From the NCBI GenBank assembly GCA_946482045.1, contig CAMLPZ010000001.1, forward strand, positions 1 to 62,330: 62,330 nt of DNA, read 5' to 3'. The stretch comes from an uncultured Asticcacaulis sp. (GTDB lineage Bacteria > Pseudomonadota > Alphaproteobacteria > Caulobacterales > Caulobacteraceae). The notes beneath the pieces are model-generated. The model was not told the origin of the DNA. It saw nothing but the letters and a program-made list of their open reading frames with translations, and made no database searches. The translations under genes were made by a program, and so were the position numbers. This document shows positions 17,531 through 28,400 of the stretch, piece by piece; position 1 is the stretch's first letter; every line of letters begins with the position of its first letter.

Positions 17531-18501
17531 GTCACGTCTCCGATCCAGCTACGGTCGGGAAAGACGGATTCCAGCTGCCATTTCGCCGCCGCTTCGGGCG
17601 TCAACATATCGGCCCAGAAGACGCGTACCTTGTCATTGGCGCCAGGCCCAGTCGATCCGAACTCCGCGAAGTGCGCCGTCGCGTAGGTCTCGGTCTTGCC
17701 CGGCGTCCATTCACGCCAGCCTTCAGGATGAATACGCCCCTCGATCTTGGTATGGAGGAAGATAACCTGGGCATAGGGGCGCCAGGCGCGGCCAAAATAG
17801 TAGGTACCATCACCCGCTGTCGTTACCGTGCAATGGTCGAAGATATAGGCCGTGGTTTCGCTAGCTGCCGCGCGGCTATGGGCGGTGATAAAGGCGCCTT
17901 CGCGGGCGATGATGTGGAGGACGCAACGGTCGAAAAAGGCCAGCGCATTACCGAAGATGAAGTCGACATGGCCTTCGATGTAGCAGTCGTGATAATACTG
18001 GCGGCTGGGCTGGGTCGGCTTCTTGCTGGCTGCATAAAGCGTATCTTGCGCACCCAGCAGACGGACCTTGGTCAGCACGGCGCGGTCGGCCGTCAGATAC
18101 AGCGCCACCGCCTGCGAAGGTTCCGGACTATTAAGATGATAGTCATTCTGCATCGTCAGGTTATCGGCGCGGAAACCGTCGCCCGTAATGGTGAAGGACG
18201 ACGACTTGCCGGTGCCGCCGGCCATCTTGGCGCTGTCGCCCCAGACGAGTACGACGTCTTCAGGCTTTTTGCCGGTACCGATAAGATGGACGCCGGGTTT
18301 CGACAGCGACCATTTCTCGCGATAGGTGCCGGGCGCAATTTTGACTGTCCCGCCGGTGTCCGGCAGAGCGGCCAGGGCTTCGGTTACGGTCTTGTACTGC
18401 GACGGCACGCGTAAGGTAGGCCGTGTTTGCGCAGGCGACGGCATAGGGACGACAGCGGCCATTGCGGCCGCTGCCCCCACGAACAGGCGTCGGGTAATCA
18501 T
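17527..18501 (-). CDS. Pectin methylesterase (CE8)
   Basis: 324 residues from ATG 18501, one base after the GH43 stop, with a signal peptide (RRLFVGAAAAMAAVVPMPSPAQ). An upstream in-frame start at 18558 would sit inside the GH43 gene. The right-handed beta-helix shows the pectinesterase signatures: QAVALYLTADRAV, LLGAQDTLY (acid/base Asp), YIEGHVDFIFGNALAFF (nucleophile Asp) and YYFGRAWRPYAQVIFL (conserved Arg and Trp). It removes methyl esters from homogalacturonan, making it accessible to the pectate lyase two genes upstream. The tail overlaps the GH2 start (ATGA). Confidence 0.94.
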   Translation of the reverse strand: MITRRLFVGAAAAMAAVVPMPSPAQTRPTLRVPSQYKTVTEALAALPDTGGTVKIAPGTYREKWSLSKPGVHLIGTGKKPEDVVLVWGDSAKMAGGTGKSSSFTITGDGFRADNLTMQNDYHLNSPEPSQAVALYLTADRAVLTKVRLLGAQDTLYAASKKPTQPSRQYYHDCYIEGHVDFIFGNALAFFDRCVLHIIAREGAFITAHSRAAASETTAYIFDHCTVTTAGDGTYYFGRAWRPYAQVIFLHTKIEGRIHPEGWREWTPGKTETYATAHFAEFGSTGPGANDKVRVFWADMLTPEAAAKWQLESVFPDRSWIGDVT

Positions 18502-18502
18502 C

Positions 18503-20128
18503 TTAGAGCGCCTTGTACCTGAAATTCCTGAACCGGGCTTCGCCCGTGCCTGCGGCATAGAAGCCAGGTTTGAGCATCAGGAAGCCGCCACGGACATTGT
18601 GGTGGTAACCCGAGACCTCCATGCCGCGGTCGAAACGCTTCCACGTCTGGCCATCCGACGACGTATGGAAGCTGACGATATGGCGGCTATTGCGCAACCG
18701 CATGAACATGCGCGTGCCGTGCGGATTGGCCGGCCGGCCGCGCTCGATGCCATACTGATGAGTGATGAAGCGATCCTTGTCGAAGCCGAGGCCGCAGTAG
18801 AGCTTCTGATCGTAGAACAGCAGCAGGCCAGCGCGCGCGCCTTCGTCGATCTCGATTTCCATCTCGATCTCGTAGGCCTGGTCGCCGACAACGGTCGTCA
18901 GCGGCGAGGACGTCGATGGCGCTTCACCCGTGGCCTTTAGGTGCAGGACGCCATTCTCACGCCGGATACGGCTGGCCTCGTCGGCGGCCGGATTGAAGAA
19001 GTTCCACTGGATGCCGTACTTGTCGGCGGAGAAATCGTCCGACAAGGCCATGCCGTGTGCCAACGCGCCACCGTGCGGCTTGCCGCCCTTGGGCTTACTT
19101 ATCGGCCTGGACAGGTCACCGCCACCGAAGTCGAACCAGCCGTCCTTGGTCCAAGTGACCGGCGCCAGCAGGGTCTGACGGCCCAGGGTCCAGAAGCCAT
19201 TTTCATAGCCATGATAGACACCCCACCAATTGCCGGCGGGCCCTTCGACCAGGGTCGCGTGGCCGCGCGACCACCATTTTTCATCAAGCGATGTGGTGCG
19301 AACGAGCGGGTTGCGCGGATGCTGCTCCCACGGGCCATTGATCGACTTGGAACGCGCAGCGATGACCATGTGGCCGGTCGGCGGACCCGCCGTGCCGCCC
19401 ACGGCCAGGATCAGGTAATAATAGCCACCGTGACGGGTGACCTTGGGACCTTCGGGAGCAAAGCCCTCGACGTCCCAATCATCTGGGTAGCGCCACGGAT
19501 CATAGATGTGTTCGGGCTCGCCGATGCGAGCCAGGCCGTCGTCTGACAGGCGCACGCGATCGCCGCCCGACAGGAACAGCCAACGCGATCCGTCTTCGCC
19601 GACAGCATGTCCCGGGTCGATATGGGCCGGCAGGTCGAGATCGACCGGATCGGACCAAGGACCCTTGATAGTGTCGGCCCAGATCACCCACGACGTTGTT
19701 TTCGACCCTGGCGCCGAAGTCTTCTTGGTCGGAATATAGAGGAAATAACGGCCCTTGTGCTTGCACAGTTCCGGCGCCCAGACCGAGCCGATATTGCGCG
19801 TCAGGGCCGGCCCGATCGGTTGCCAGTTCACCAGGTCCTTCGAGTGCCAGATGATCAGGCCCGGATAGGCATCGAAGGTCGAGAACGTCATGTAATAGTC
19901 GTCACCATCCTTCAGGATCGACGGATCAGGATGGTCACCGGCCATGACGGGGTTGAGATAGGTGCCGTTGCCGAGGTCGGCCTTGCGCTGGCCTTCAATA
20001 CCCCTGGCCCAGCTTGCCGGTGGCTTCGCCACTGCAGGCTTGATTGCTGCTTCGGCGGCCGCGGGCGCGCCGAGCGACAGAACTCCTAGACTAAAGGTCT
20101 TCAATGCGTCGCGGCGGTTTGCTGACAT
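18503..20128 (-). CDS. GH43-family glycosidase with C-terminal beta-sandwich
   Basis: 541 residues with a Tat-like signal (NRRDALKTFSLGVLSLGAPAAAEA). The five-bladed propeller carries the GH43 triad: Asp68 in GDHPDPSIL (base), Asp171 in AHIDPGH (pKa modulator) and Glu226 in FAPEGPKV (acid). After about residue 350 a laminin-G-like sandwich follows (YEIEMEIEIDEGARAGLLLFYD, MFMRLRNSRHIVSFHTSSDG), typical of GH43 beta-xylosidase or arabinofuranosidase proteins. It sits 14 bp after the pectate lyase gene and 1 bp before the pectinesterase gene. Likely substrate: arabinan, galactan or xylose side chains of pectin. Confidence 0.9.
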   Translation of the reverse strand: MSANRRDALKTFSLGVLSLGAPAAAEAAIKPAVAKPPASWARGIEGQRKADLGNGTYLNPVMAGDHPDPSILKDGDDYYMTFSTFDAYPGLIIWHSKDLVNWQPIGPALTRNIGSVWAPELCKHKGRYFLYIPTKKTSAPGSKTTSWVIWADTIKGPWSDPVDLDLPAHIDPGHAVGEDGSRWLFLSGGDRVRLSDDGLARIGEPEHIYDPWRYPDDWDVEGFAPEGPKVTRHGGYYYLILAVGGTAGPPTGHMVIAARSKSINGPWEQHPRNPLVRTTSLDEKWWSRGHATLVEGPAGNWWGVYHGYENGFWTLGRQTLLAPVTWTKDGWFDFGGGDLSRPISKPKGGKPHGGALAHGMALSDDFSADKYGIQWNFFNPAADEASRIRRENGVLHLKATGEAPSTSSPLTTVVGDQAYEIEMEIEIDEGARAGLLLFYDQKLYCGLGFDKDRFITHQYGIERGRPANPHGTRMFMRLRNSRHIVSFHTSSDGQTWKRFDRGMEVSGYHHNVRGGFLMLKPGFYAAGTGEARFRNFRYKAL

Positions 20129-20142
20129 CCGGCATTCCTCTT

Positions 20143-21432
20143 CTACAGAAGTGTTTTCGGGTTATAGGTCCGGCGCACGGTGGGGCGTTCGGGGTAGCCG
20201 CCGGCGTCGGTTTCGGAATCGATCAGCCGTCCAGCGCCCGATCGGGCATCGGCGATGATACGGGTATCGATGGGGTCGCGCGCCCAGGGACGGGCGCCAC
20301 AATTTCTGTAGACCTCTGCTTCGGTCGAAGCGGCAGGCAGGACTTTCAAGCCTTGCGGGCACAGGGTCTCGCCCGGCACGGCGCGGATAAAAGCTTGCGG
20401 CCTATACGAGCTGCATTCGTCATAGCCGTCGGCACGCGCCTGATAATAGCCGATGACCTCACCCGCCGAGCCGCCGGCATGGGTGACGATGTTATCGGCG
20501 GCGTGCAGGTCTAGATCACCCGCCCCGCCGAAGGTCAGCATGGCCAGACCTTTGCGCGTATCGCGTCCACCGCGCATGACATTGCTGCGCAACATCATGC
20601 GGCCGACGACCGGTGTGCGACCGGCCCATTGATCGGCTACCAGCGTATACTGAGAGCAGGTGTGGCCGGGATTGACGAAGACGTTGTTGATGACGGCCGC
20701 CTCACCGCCGCCCTTGACCAGCGGATGTCGCTCATTGTTATGCGCATAAAGATTGCCGCGGATCAGCACGCCCGTGACATTGTCATGGACGAGTGATCCC
20801 ATTGAATGCGGTCCTTTGGCGTGGCTGGCGTCACGCAAGGACTGGGCAATCAGGTTGTTGGAAAAGGTAATGCGATGCGACGTATTGCGCCGCCATTGCG
20901 CCAGATCCGAACCTTCGAAGCGCGGGCCGGAAGCCGACAGGGCCTCATCCACCGCCCAGGTCAGGCTGCAATGGTCGATGATGACGTCGTGCGCCTTGAC
21001 GGTCGTCAGGCCATCGGGCTCGAAGCCGCTTTTCTTTGCCGTGCCGGCTGTGCCGGGGCGAATGGCGATATGGCGAACGATCACGTCATGCGTCGCGACC
21101 TGGACACCACCGCGAACAAGCGTGATGCCCGGACCGGGCGCGGTCTCTCCGGCAATGGTAACAAAGGGCTCGGTGATTTTCAGCATGGTTTTGGCCAGAT
21201 CGACGATCCCGCCAATTTCGAAGACGATAATACGCGGACCGGTCTGATCCAGCGCGGCCTTCAGCGAGCCGTCGCCATCGGCTGCCAGGCTCGTGACACG
21301 CACGATGCGGCCTCCGGCGCCCCCGCCGGTGCGTGTATAGGTGCCGGCGAATGCTGAAGACGGCAAAGCTGCGGCCGCGCCAACCGCGGCGGCACTGAAC
21401 ACTACGGTACGGCGGCGAAGGAGGCGGGTCAT
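20143..21432 (-). CDS. Pectate lyase (parallel beta-helix, PL1-like)
   Basis: About 429 residues from ATG 21432, with AGG 9 nt upstream; TTG and GTG codons just before are less likely. A Tat-like signal (RLLRRRTVVFSAAAVGAAAALPSSAFAG) leads into a beta-helix. It begins with GGRIVRVTSLAADGDGSLKAALDQ and IIVFEIGGIVDLAKTMLKI, then VTIAGETAPGPGITLVRGG, HDVIIDHCSLTWAVDEALS and a late RNCGARPWARDPID. The GDGSL, DHCSLTW-DE and ARPWARDP forms belong to the pectate-lyase/PL1 group. It cleaves de-esterified polygalacturonate by beta-elimination. A terminator-like hairpin separates it from the TBDR gene upstream. Confidence 0.88.
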   Translation of the reverse strand: MTRLLRRRTVVFSAAAVGAAAALPSSAFAGTYTRTGGGAGGRIVRVTSLAADGDGSLKAALDQTGPRIIVFEIGGIVDLAKTMLKITEPFVTIAGETAPGPGITLVRGGVQVATHDVIVRHIAIRPGTAGTAKKSGFEPDGLTTVKAHDVIIDHCSLTWAVDEALSASGPRFEGSDLAQWRRNTSHRITFSNNLIAQSLRDASHAKGPHSMGSLVHDNVTGVLIRGNLYAHNNERHPLVKGGGEAAVINNVFVNPGHTCSQYTLVADQWAGRTPVVGRMMLRSNVMRGGRDTRKGLAMLTFGGAGDLDLHAADNIVTHAGGSAGEVIGYYQARADGYDECSSYRPQAFIRAVPGETLCPQGLKVLPAASTEAEVYRNCGARPWARDPIDTRIIADARSGAGRLIDSETDAGGYPERPTVRRTYNPKTLL

Positions 21433-21467
21433 CACCAACCTATACTAGGAAATTCACATAAAAAGGA

Positions 21468-21493
21468 CGAGTCAGGAGGAATCCCCTGACTCG
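21468..21493 (-). terminator. Terminator-like hairpin between TBDR and pectate lyase genes
   Basis: A perfect 9-bp stem CGAGTCAGG/CCTGACTCG with an 8-nt loop is followed on the minus strand by TCCTTTTTATG. It lies about 95 bp after the TBDR stop and 36 bp before the pectate lyase start, so it probably limits read-through from the receptor gene into the enzyme genes. Confidence 0.6.
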
Positions 21494-21544
21494 CCAGACA
21501 GGCACCTGAAACGGGGAGTCGAAGGTACCGTAACGGGAAAGAAC

Positions 21545-21577
21545 AACCGGAGCCGAGGGAGACGGTCGGTTCCGGTT
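21545..21577 (-). repeat. 12-bp inverted repeat after the TBDR stop
   Basis: Arms 21545-21556 and 21566-21577 pair over 12 bp with one G-T wobble around a 9-nt loop, 11 bp after the receptor stop. There is no U-run. It may stabilise the 3' end of the receptor mRNA against exonucleases, upstream of the true terminator hairpin. Confidence 0.4.
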
Positions 21578-21587
21578 GCGGGTACGC

Positions 21588-24500
21588 TTAGTACTTGTAG
21601 CGAACACCCAAGGTGATGACGCGGCCGGTCGAGCCGTACTGTGTCACGACCGGCACGTTGTAGGCGTAGCGGTTCGAAGTCTGATTGGTCAGATTCAGAC
21701 CTTCCAGCGAGAAGGACAGTCGCTTGGTCGGCGAGTAGGTCATCGAGAAGTCGACATTCAGCGTTTCTTCCGAACCGCCGAATTCGTTCATCAATGGACC
21801 GTCGCAAGGCGTGCCGTTGGCTTGCAGCCCCGGATCACATGCGCCCGATGCAACCGGGTAGGTCGTGTAGTAACCGGCGCGCTGGGCAGCCGAAACACGA
21901 GCGCTGAACTTCTCGGTCTCGTAATAGACGGTCAGGTTGATCGAGTCCGGCGATGCGTTCAGCCATGGACCGGTGCCATAGACCGGTGCCTTAGTGACAA
22001 CACCCGTCGTCGGGTTCACGACGCCTGGATCAAGGATGTAGGTCAGTTCCGAGTCGATGTGCGTCATATTGAACTGGATGCCGGTATTCTTGAAATACCA
22101 GGGCAGGAAGTTGAAGTCCTGCTGATAGCTGAATTCCCAGCCTTCGAGCTTGCCGCCAGGCGCGTCGCGATACTGACGAGCCAATACCTCGTAGTCACCG
22201 GCGATGTAGGCCAGACGGGCGTTATCCGCCGCCGAACCGGTCGAGTACTGAGTCTTGAACGCTTCGATGGCGTTGGGATCCAGGAACTCGGAAAGCGGCG
22301 CCGAGTACAGGACCGTCTGCGGATAGGACTCGATGTCCTTCTTGAATACGGCGAATGACAGGAGGCCGTTCTTGGCGAAATACCATTCGGCACTGAAGTC
22401 ATAGGCGGTCGCGCGGAACGGAGCAAGCTTCGGATTGCCGAGCGTCAAGGTCGCGCCCGACGTATCGCCCGGGTTGGTCGGGATGCTGATGGCCGACACG
22501 GCTGGCGACAGATTGACCAGTTGCGGGCGCGCCATGACCTTCGACGCGCCGAAGCGCAGGTAAAGGTCATCGACCACTTCCCAGGCCAGGTTGAACGACG
22601 GCAAGGTGTCATCATACTCGTTGGTGCCGTAGATCGGAGCACCGATCGTGGTTTCACCTTGCGACTCGACCGTAGTCGTCACCTGACGGACGCCGATATT
22701 GCCGAACATGTTGCGGCCGAAGACGTCATAGTTGAAGTTCAGTTGGCCGTAGAAGCCCTCGGTCTTTTCCGCAACCGTAAAGGAGGCAGTACGGTTGCGT
22801 TTACGAGTGATGGTGAAGTCACCGTATTTGTTCACGCAATTGCAATCGAAACTGAATGTATCGGAGAACGCTTCGATCGATGGCGCGAAGAAGCTGGTCA
22901 GGGTGCCTGACGGTGTTTCCAGACCTTGACCGAATTCGAATACCTTGCCCAGCGAAGCCACAGTGACTCCGGCTTCCTTTTCCGTTGGGTTCAGAAGATC
23001 GTTATTGCGTTCGTACTGGTTGGTGGAGAAACCGAACTCACGCGACACGGCGCCGAACTTGAACGTCAGGTGCTCATTCCAGTCCCAAGTGAAGTCGGCC
23101 TTCACGCCGTTATAGGTGTTCTCAGTATCGCGGACATAGTTCCGCATACCCGAAAAGCCCTTGACGATGCCCCAACGCGTTGGATCAGCTAAGTTCCATC
23201 CGGGGTCGAAAACGGGCATATCGCCGCCGCCGCGCTCATCGTAAGTGAAGGTTTCGGGCGCGTCCATAGAGTTGAACTCGACCAGCAGACCTTGATAGTG
23301 GTTGAACGACTTGGACGAACCGACGGTGAAATCACCACGGAAGCCGTCGGTGAAGCTGTGCGTCAGGTTGATCGACGCCTGGTTAAACTCAGTCGTGTAC
23401 TGACCCCGGTCAGCAGCCGAACGCCAGTCGACATTACGCAGCTGCACATAGTCGGCATTGCCATCCGTGACGTGCGCAGCCAGAATGTCGGTCGCTGGCC
23501 GGCCTATCAGTTTGTCGCGGAAGCCTATGCCGTCAGGGCTGGCGACGTAGCCTACCGATTTCGGGTTGTTGTAATAGTCGTAGGTATCCAGATTGAACGG
23601 GTTTCGCGAGAAGATGTTGGTGCCGAGTACGGCAGCGGCACCGTTGGAGCCTGTGGTAAAGGCGGGCGTATTGCCGTACAGTTGAGCCCCGCAGTCTACG
23701 GCCGGGTTGAAATTGGTCTCGGCCTGCGCCGTACATAGACCCGGGTAAAGGTTGCGCTTGTTGGTAACCGAAGTTGACGCCGTGGCCGTGTTATAGGTGG
23801 CGTTAGTATTGTTACGGTTCAGGCCAACCGACGACACCTGATAGATAGTCGATTTGTTCTCGAACTTCGAATAGAGACCGTCGATCGTCAGACGTGTCCG
23901 CGGCGCCAACTGAACCTGGAAAGAGGTCGTGATGCCAAGGCGCTTCTGTTCGAGATCCTGCTGCTCCACCGAGCCAAGCGCCGGGAACTTGACCAGCGAA
24001 TTATTGCAGCCTCCTGTTGTTGCCGTGGGAGCCGGTGTAGTGGGCGGCGGACAGTTGGGGTTCATTAAAGCGTAGGCGGCAGGGTCCGAACCGGTCTGAG
24101 CCGCGACGACCGCCGGGTTGGTAATCACGCTGCCAAATGTCGTACCGGCAGGCGCCGAGAAGCCGGCACGGCCGGGAATTTCATTGCCCGCCCAAGTCGT
24201 GCCGCGATAGGTATAGTCGAACGACGCCGCGCCACGGCGATACTGGTCGTTCTCTGAGGTCTTTTCCGAATAGGCGACAGAGCCCAGGAAACCGAGCTTG
24301 CCGTCAGCCCAGCGGCGCGAGAACAGTCCGGTGATGCGCGGGCTGATAGTACCGCCATTGCTATTGTGGGCCGCCTGGACGGAGAAGGCGCTGGCGCCGT
24401 TCTTATAGTCAAACGGACGGCCAGTCTGAAGATCGACCGTCGCACCCAACGAGCCTTCATCCGTTTCAGCCGATGCGGTCTTGCGGACCTTCAGCGAATT

Positions 24501-24956
24501 GAACAGTTCCGACGCGAAGGTGTTGAAGTCGAAGGCGCGAGAACGGTTCGGCGTCGAGCCGGCGTCGTTGGCGCCGCCCGTGGACAGGGCTTCGAGATTG
24601 TTGATGCGGACGCGGGTAAAATCACCGCCCAGGCCGCGCACCGAAATGGTACGGCCTTCGCCGTTGTCACGATCGATGGAGATGCCAGGGATACGCTGCA
24701 GCGATTCCGCCAAGTTGGCGTCCGGAAAATCGGCAATATCCTCGGCCGTGATGGCATCCATCATGACGTCGGCTTTGCGCTTGGTATTCAATGAGGTTTG
24801 CAGCGATGCACGGTAGCCAGTGACGACGACCACTTCATCCTTTGCCGCCTCGCCGGCTGCGTCTTGCGCCTGAGCTCCGTGCACCATGGCAGCCAACGAG
24901 ATACCCGCCAGAAGCATTCCCCGCATGGTCACGCCATAACTCTTATTCGTCTTCAT
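21588..24956 (-). CDS. TonB-dependent receptor, Xanthomonas/Caulobacter family, pectin locus
   Basis: 1122 residues from ATG 24956; the open frame runs on to 25202, but that part is AT-rich leader and the signal peptide starts here (MRGMLLAGISLAAMVHGAQAQ). The TonB box region reads DEVVVVTGYRASLQTSLNTK. The plug has ITAEDIADFPDANLAESLQR, GISIDRDNGEGRTISVRGLG and FNTFASELFNSLKVRKTASA. The barrel ends RVITLGVRYKY. This is the large receptor class that imports oligosaccharides in Caulobacterales. It is the gene just upstream of the pectin-degrading enzymes and downstream of the STN receptor, so import of pectin or arabinan/galactan oligomers is likely. Confidence 0.93.
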   Translation of the reverse strand: MKTNKSYGVTMRGMLLAGISLAAMVHGAQAQDAAGEAAKDEVVVVTGYRASLQTSLNTKRKADVMMDAITAEDIADFPDANLAESLQRIPGISIDRDNGEGRTISVRGLGGDFTRVRINNLEALSTGGANDAGSTPNRSRAFDFNTFASELFNSLKVRKTASAETDEGSLGATVDLQTGRPFDYKNGASAFSVQAAHNSNGGTISPRITGLFSRRWADGKLGFLGSVAYSEKTSENDQYRRGAASFDYTYRGTTWAGNEIPGRAGFSAPAGTTFGSVITNPAVVAAQTGSDPAAYALMNPNCPPPTTPAPTATTGGCNNSLVKFPALGSVEQQDLEQKRLGITTSFQVQLAPRTRLTIDGLYSKFENKSTIYQVSSVGLNRNNTNATYNTATASTSVTNKRNLYPGLCTAQAETNFNPAVDCGAQLYGNTPAFTTGSNGAAAVLGTNIFSRNPFNLDTYDYYNNPKSVGYVASPDGIGFRDKLIGRPATDILAAHVTDGNADYVQLRNVDWRSAADRGQYTTEFNQASINLTHSFTDGFRGDFTVGSSKSFNHYQGLLVEFNSMDAPETFTYDERGGGDMPVFDPGWNLADPTRWGIVKGFSGMRNYVRDTENTYNGVKADFTWDWNEHLTFKFGAVSREFGFSTNQYERNNDLLNPTEKEAGVTVASLGKVFEFGQGLETPSGTLTSFFAPSIEAFSDTFSFDCNCVNKYGDFTITRKRNRTASFTVAEKTEGFYGQLNFNYDVFGRNMFGNIGVRQVTTTVESQGETTIGAPIYGTNEYDDTLPSFNLAWEVVDDLYLRFGASKVMARPQLVNLSPAVSAISIPTNPGDTSGATLTLGNPKLAPFRATAYDFSAEWYFAKNGLLSFAVFKKDIESYPQTVLYSAPLSEFLDPNAIEAFKTQYSTGSAADNARLAYIAGDYEVLARQYRDAPGGKLEGWEFSYQQDFNFLPWYFKNTGIQFNMTHIDSELTYILDPGVVNPTTGVVTKAPVYGTGPWLNASPDSINLTVYYETEKFSARVSAAQRAGYYTTYPVASGACDPGLQANGTPCDGPLMNEFGGSEETLNVDFSMTYSPTKRLSFSLEGLNLTNQTSNRYAYNVPVVTQYGSTGRVITLGVRYKY

Positions 24957-25451
24957 CCCTTTATACTTCCCTGTTGCCTCTGAAGCTTGTGCCGCCTCAA
25001 ACCTGTTGCCGGGCATGGCCCGATTTTTAGACACCGGTGTCACAAAGCAAACCACAACTGCAACACACCAATGATCTTTCATGTTATCGACAACCATTCG
25101 CGATGCGCAATAAAAAATGCAATAGATTAATTTGAGAAACTCCCAAATAAACAAAATGTTGTTCATTTGCAACATTAAGCATAATTTACTGCAAACAAGC
25201 AAAATTGCACCATATTTAATTCAACATGGAGTTTGTTATACTTTATAACGTTAAAAATCCGGCTGAGTTACAGCCTCTGTCCTGGCATTCCCATTGGCAA
25301 ATCCTGCTTCATTTTTTGCACCGTTCCGGGTGTCTCGTTGCTTGCGGAACGCATTCGTACGCGAGGCGCGAAGTGGCTCCGTCAATGAAGACGAACAACC
25401 AAGGTGCTGCGGACAGGATTTTTTGAGATTTTTTTGAACGCTCAGGCGCAA
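24957..25451. other. 495-bp gene-free, partly AT-rich leader between two receptor genes
   Basis: No gene is seen. The stretch from about 25030 to 25255 is markedly AT-rich against the GC-rich surroundings and probably carries the promoter of the downstream receptor gene. It contains a 6-3-6 palindrome GTTATA-CTT-TATAAC at 25235-25249. No intrinsic terminator is visible after the STN receptor stop at 25452, so some read-through is possible. Confidence 0.5.
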
Positions 25452-28400
25452 TCAATAGGTGTAGCGCACACCAAGATAAAATTTCCGGCCACTCAGTCGG
25501 TAGTCACCCACCAGATGCCGGTCGGTATGGTCCCAGGTTGCATTCGCCTGGTTGGTAAGGTTCAGGCCTTCGAACGTCAGAGTCAGGCCTGGCTTAAGCC
25601 GGTAGCTGAATGCACAATCCCAGTAGGTGGCGGCATCTATGCCGCTGGCGTCGGCGCTATAAAGTCCCGGAACCGCCGTCAGGTAGCCGTCACGATAATT
25701 GGTCGACAGCCGCGCCTGAACGGGTCCCTTGTCATAATAAACGGAGGCATTGTACGAGTTACGCGACAGATGGATGAGATCCGCTTCGACCACTGCTGCG
25801 CCCGCCGCTGTCGTCGTCTGATATTTCACACGGCTGGCCACATAGTTATAGTTGAACAGAATGCCCAGCCCCGACCATTTGCCGGGCAAGAAGCGCAGTG
25901 GCTTCTGATAATTGAGCTCAACGCCGGCGAGCGGACCGCCGGGCGTATTGACGACGTTTGAAATCGAGAATTCATCAGCGGGAGTCGTATCCGTGCCGTT
26001 GAGCAGATCGGCCGGCAGACCTGTTGTGGCGTAAGGTGCGATCCGTGTCACGTTCTGGATATAGGTCGATATGTCCTTATAAAAGAAGCCGAGGGCAAAG
26101 AACTCGCCCGGCGCCGGGTACCATTCGTAGGACAGATCATAGCTGGTGCCGCGAAACGGCTCGAGGTTTGAGTTGCCGGTGGTGACGAAACGTCCCGCGC
26201 CCCTCACAGCCACATTGGTCGCTTCGGCTAGGCTGGACAGCGGCGGGCGCGCCATGACCTTTGCCGCGCTAAAGCGCACCACGGCCTGAGGATTTGGCTC
26301 AAGCGCCACATTCAGAGACGGCAGAATGTCGTCATAGTGCCGGCTCGCTGTCGTCAGGACGTAGTCGCTCTGCGCCGAGGGCGTGGTCAGGTTGGTATAG
26401 AATACCGAGTTCTGGCGCGTACGTACCGCGCGCACGCCGACATTGCCGTGTAATGGCTTGCCGAACCACTGCCGGCGGAAATTCAACTGGGCAAACAGCG
26501 AGAGGTCGTTTTCCGTTACCGCCATATTGGAGCCACGCGCCGTTACATTGGTGGTCGACAGGGCTGTGCGGCCGGTGTTGGCGAACAGATCATACTCCGC
26601 CACGAAGGCATCGATATTTGGCTCCAGCCAACAGCGTGCCGTGCCGGATGGCGGCGCGATGGTATCGAGGCCGCAAAAGATACCCGTCAACTCCGACATG
26701 CTGCGCGACGGTGCTGGAAAATTCGCCTGTCCCTGGTCGAAAAGATAGACGATGCTTTCGAAGCTGTAGCGTTTGGTCTCAAGCCCGCCTGTCACATTGG
26801 TCCGGTCTGAGAAGGCGTAAACCGCCTTGATGCGCGCCGTGTCATAGCCGTAACGTGTATAGTTGGGACGAAGGCGGATTTCGGGGCTGGTGCTTCCTGT
26901 TCCGCCGGGCACGGCAACACGCGGCCCAAAATACCAGCTGTCAGGATCCGTGGGATCGAAATTGTAGTTCAGGGCGGGCCGGTCCTGACCCGTCGCGCGA
27001 ATATCATATTCATAACCGTCGACATTGTAGCGATCGATCTGGGTAAAGATTTCCGTGTCATTATCAAACCGCGATCGTGATCCCGCCACCAAGCCTTCGA
27101 CGGTCAGGCGTGGCGTAACCTGATGACGGACTGAGACCGAGGCCTGGTGAAACGTCGTGGCGAAGTCGTCAAGGACCCTCTCCGACCGGACATCGACGTT
27201 GTCGAACAGACCGTAGGTAATTGTATTGTTGCCGTCGATCTCAATACGGCGGGGTACTATTTCCGGTTTGCCGCCCTGGGAAGCCGCGCGACTGAATCCA
27301 ATCGCTTCGAAGAAGTGATCGTGGCGCAGGGTACGGAAACGTGAATAGAGCCAGTCGGCGGTTACCAGCGTCTTGTCTGACACCTGCCATTGAGCGCTGC
27401 CGGTCAGGCTAAGGCGGGTCTGGTCGCCAATCAGATGTGTGTAACGATAGAATTGCGGATGAAAGACCCGCGACTGATTGGCCAGGTCATAGGCTGCCGT
27501 TGATGCCGCGAGGTCATCGGCCGGCACGTCGCATATGCCGCCCGTACTGGCCGTCGGCTTGCAGAATCCTCCATTGGCCGTGCCCTGGTTCCAGTAGCCG
27601 CTGTTGACCCCTTGAATCTCCAGGGGGGTGGCGGCGTAGGACACCGCCATGTGAACACCGAAACGGTCTTCCGCGAAGGTCCTGCTGAACATGGCCGTGG
27701 CGCGTGTGCCCGACCGACCGCTCATGTCGTTATAGCTGCCCTGGACGGCCATGGCGACCTTCGGTCCCTTGCGGTCGAACGGGCGCGGCGTCGCCAGGCT
27801 AACCGTCGCACCCAAAGAGCCTTCGGGCAGGTCGGCGCGCGACGTCTTCTGAACATCGATACGATTGAAAATCTCCGACGGGAAGACGTTGAAGTCAAAG
27901 CCGCGCCCTCGGTTGCCCCCCTGGCTAAGACCGTCGGTTGCCGCCTGTGCCTCAACGCCGTTGATCTCGACCCGGGTGAAATCAGCGCCAAGTCCGCGCA
28001 CGGTGACCGAGCGTCCCTCTCCTTGATCGCGGCTGATGGCAACGCCGGAGACACGCTGAATGGCCTCGGCGACATTATTGTCCGGGAACTTGGCCATATC
28101 CTCGGCGACGATACTGTCGGTAATGCCGCCGGAGGCGCGCTTCAGCTGGATAGCCGCCTCCAGGCTGCTGCGGTAACCGGTAACGATCACGACAGGCGGA
28201 GACACGTCCGGGGCATCCAGTCTGTCCGGCAAAGACGGGATGACGACGGGTGCCACGATCCGGTCCGGCTTACGCGAGGCAGCCTTGATGACGTAGGTAC
28301 CGCCGGCCTGGGTATGGCTGAGATCCGTGCCTGCCAGTAGCCGATCCAACGCCTCACCCACCGACAACGCGCCCCGAATGGCGGGCGCCTGCCGGTTGGA

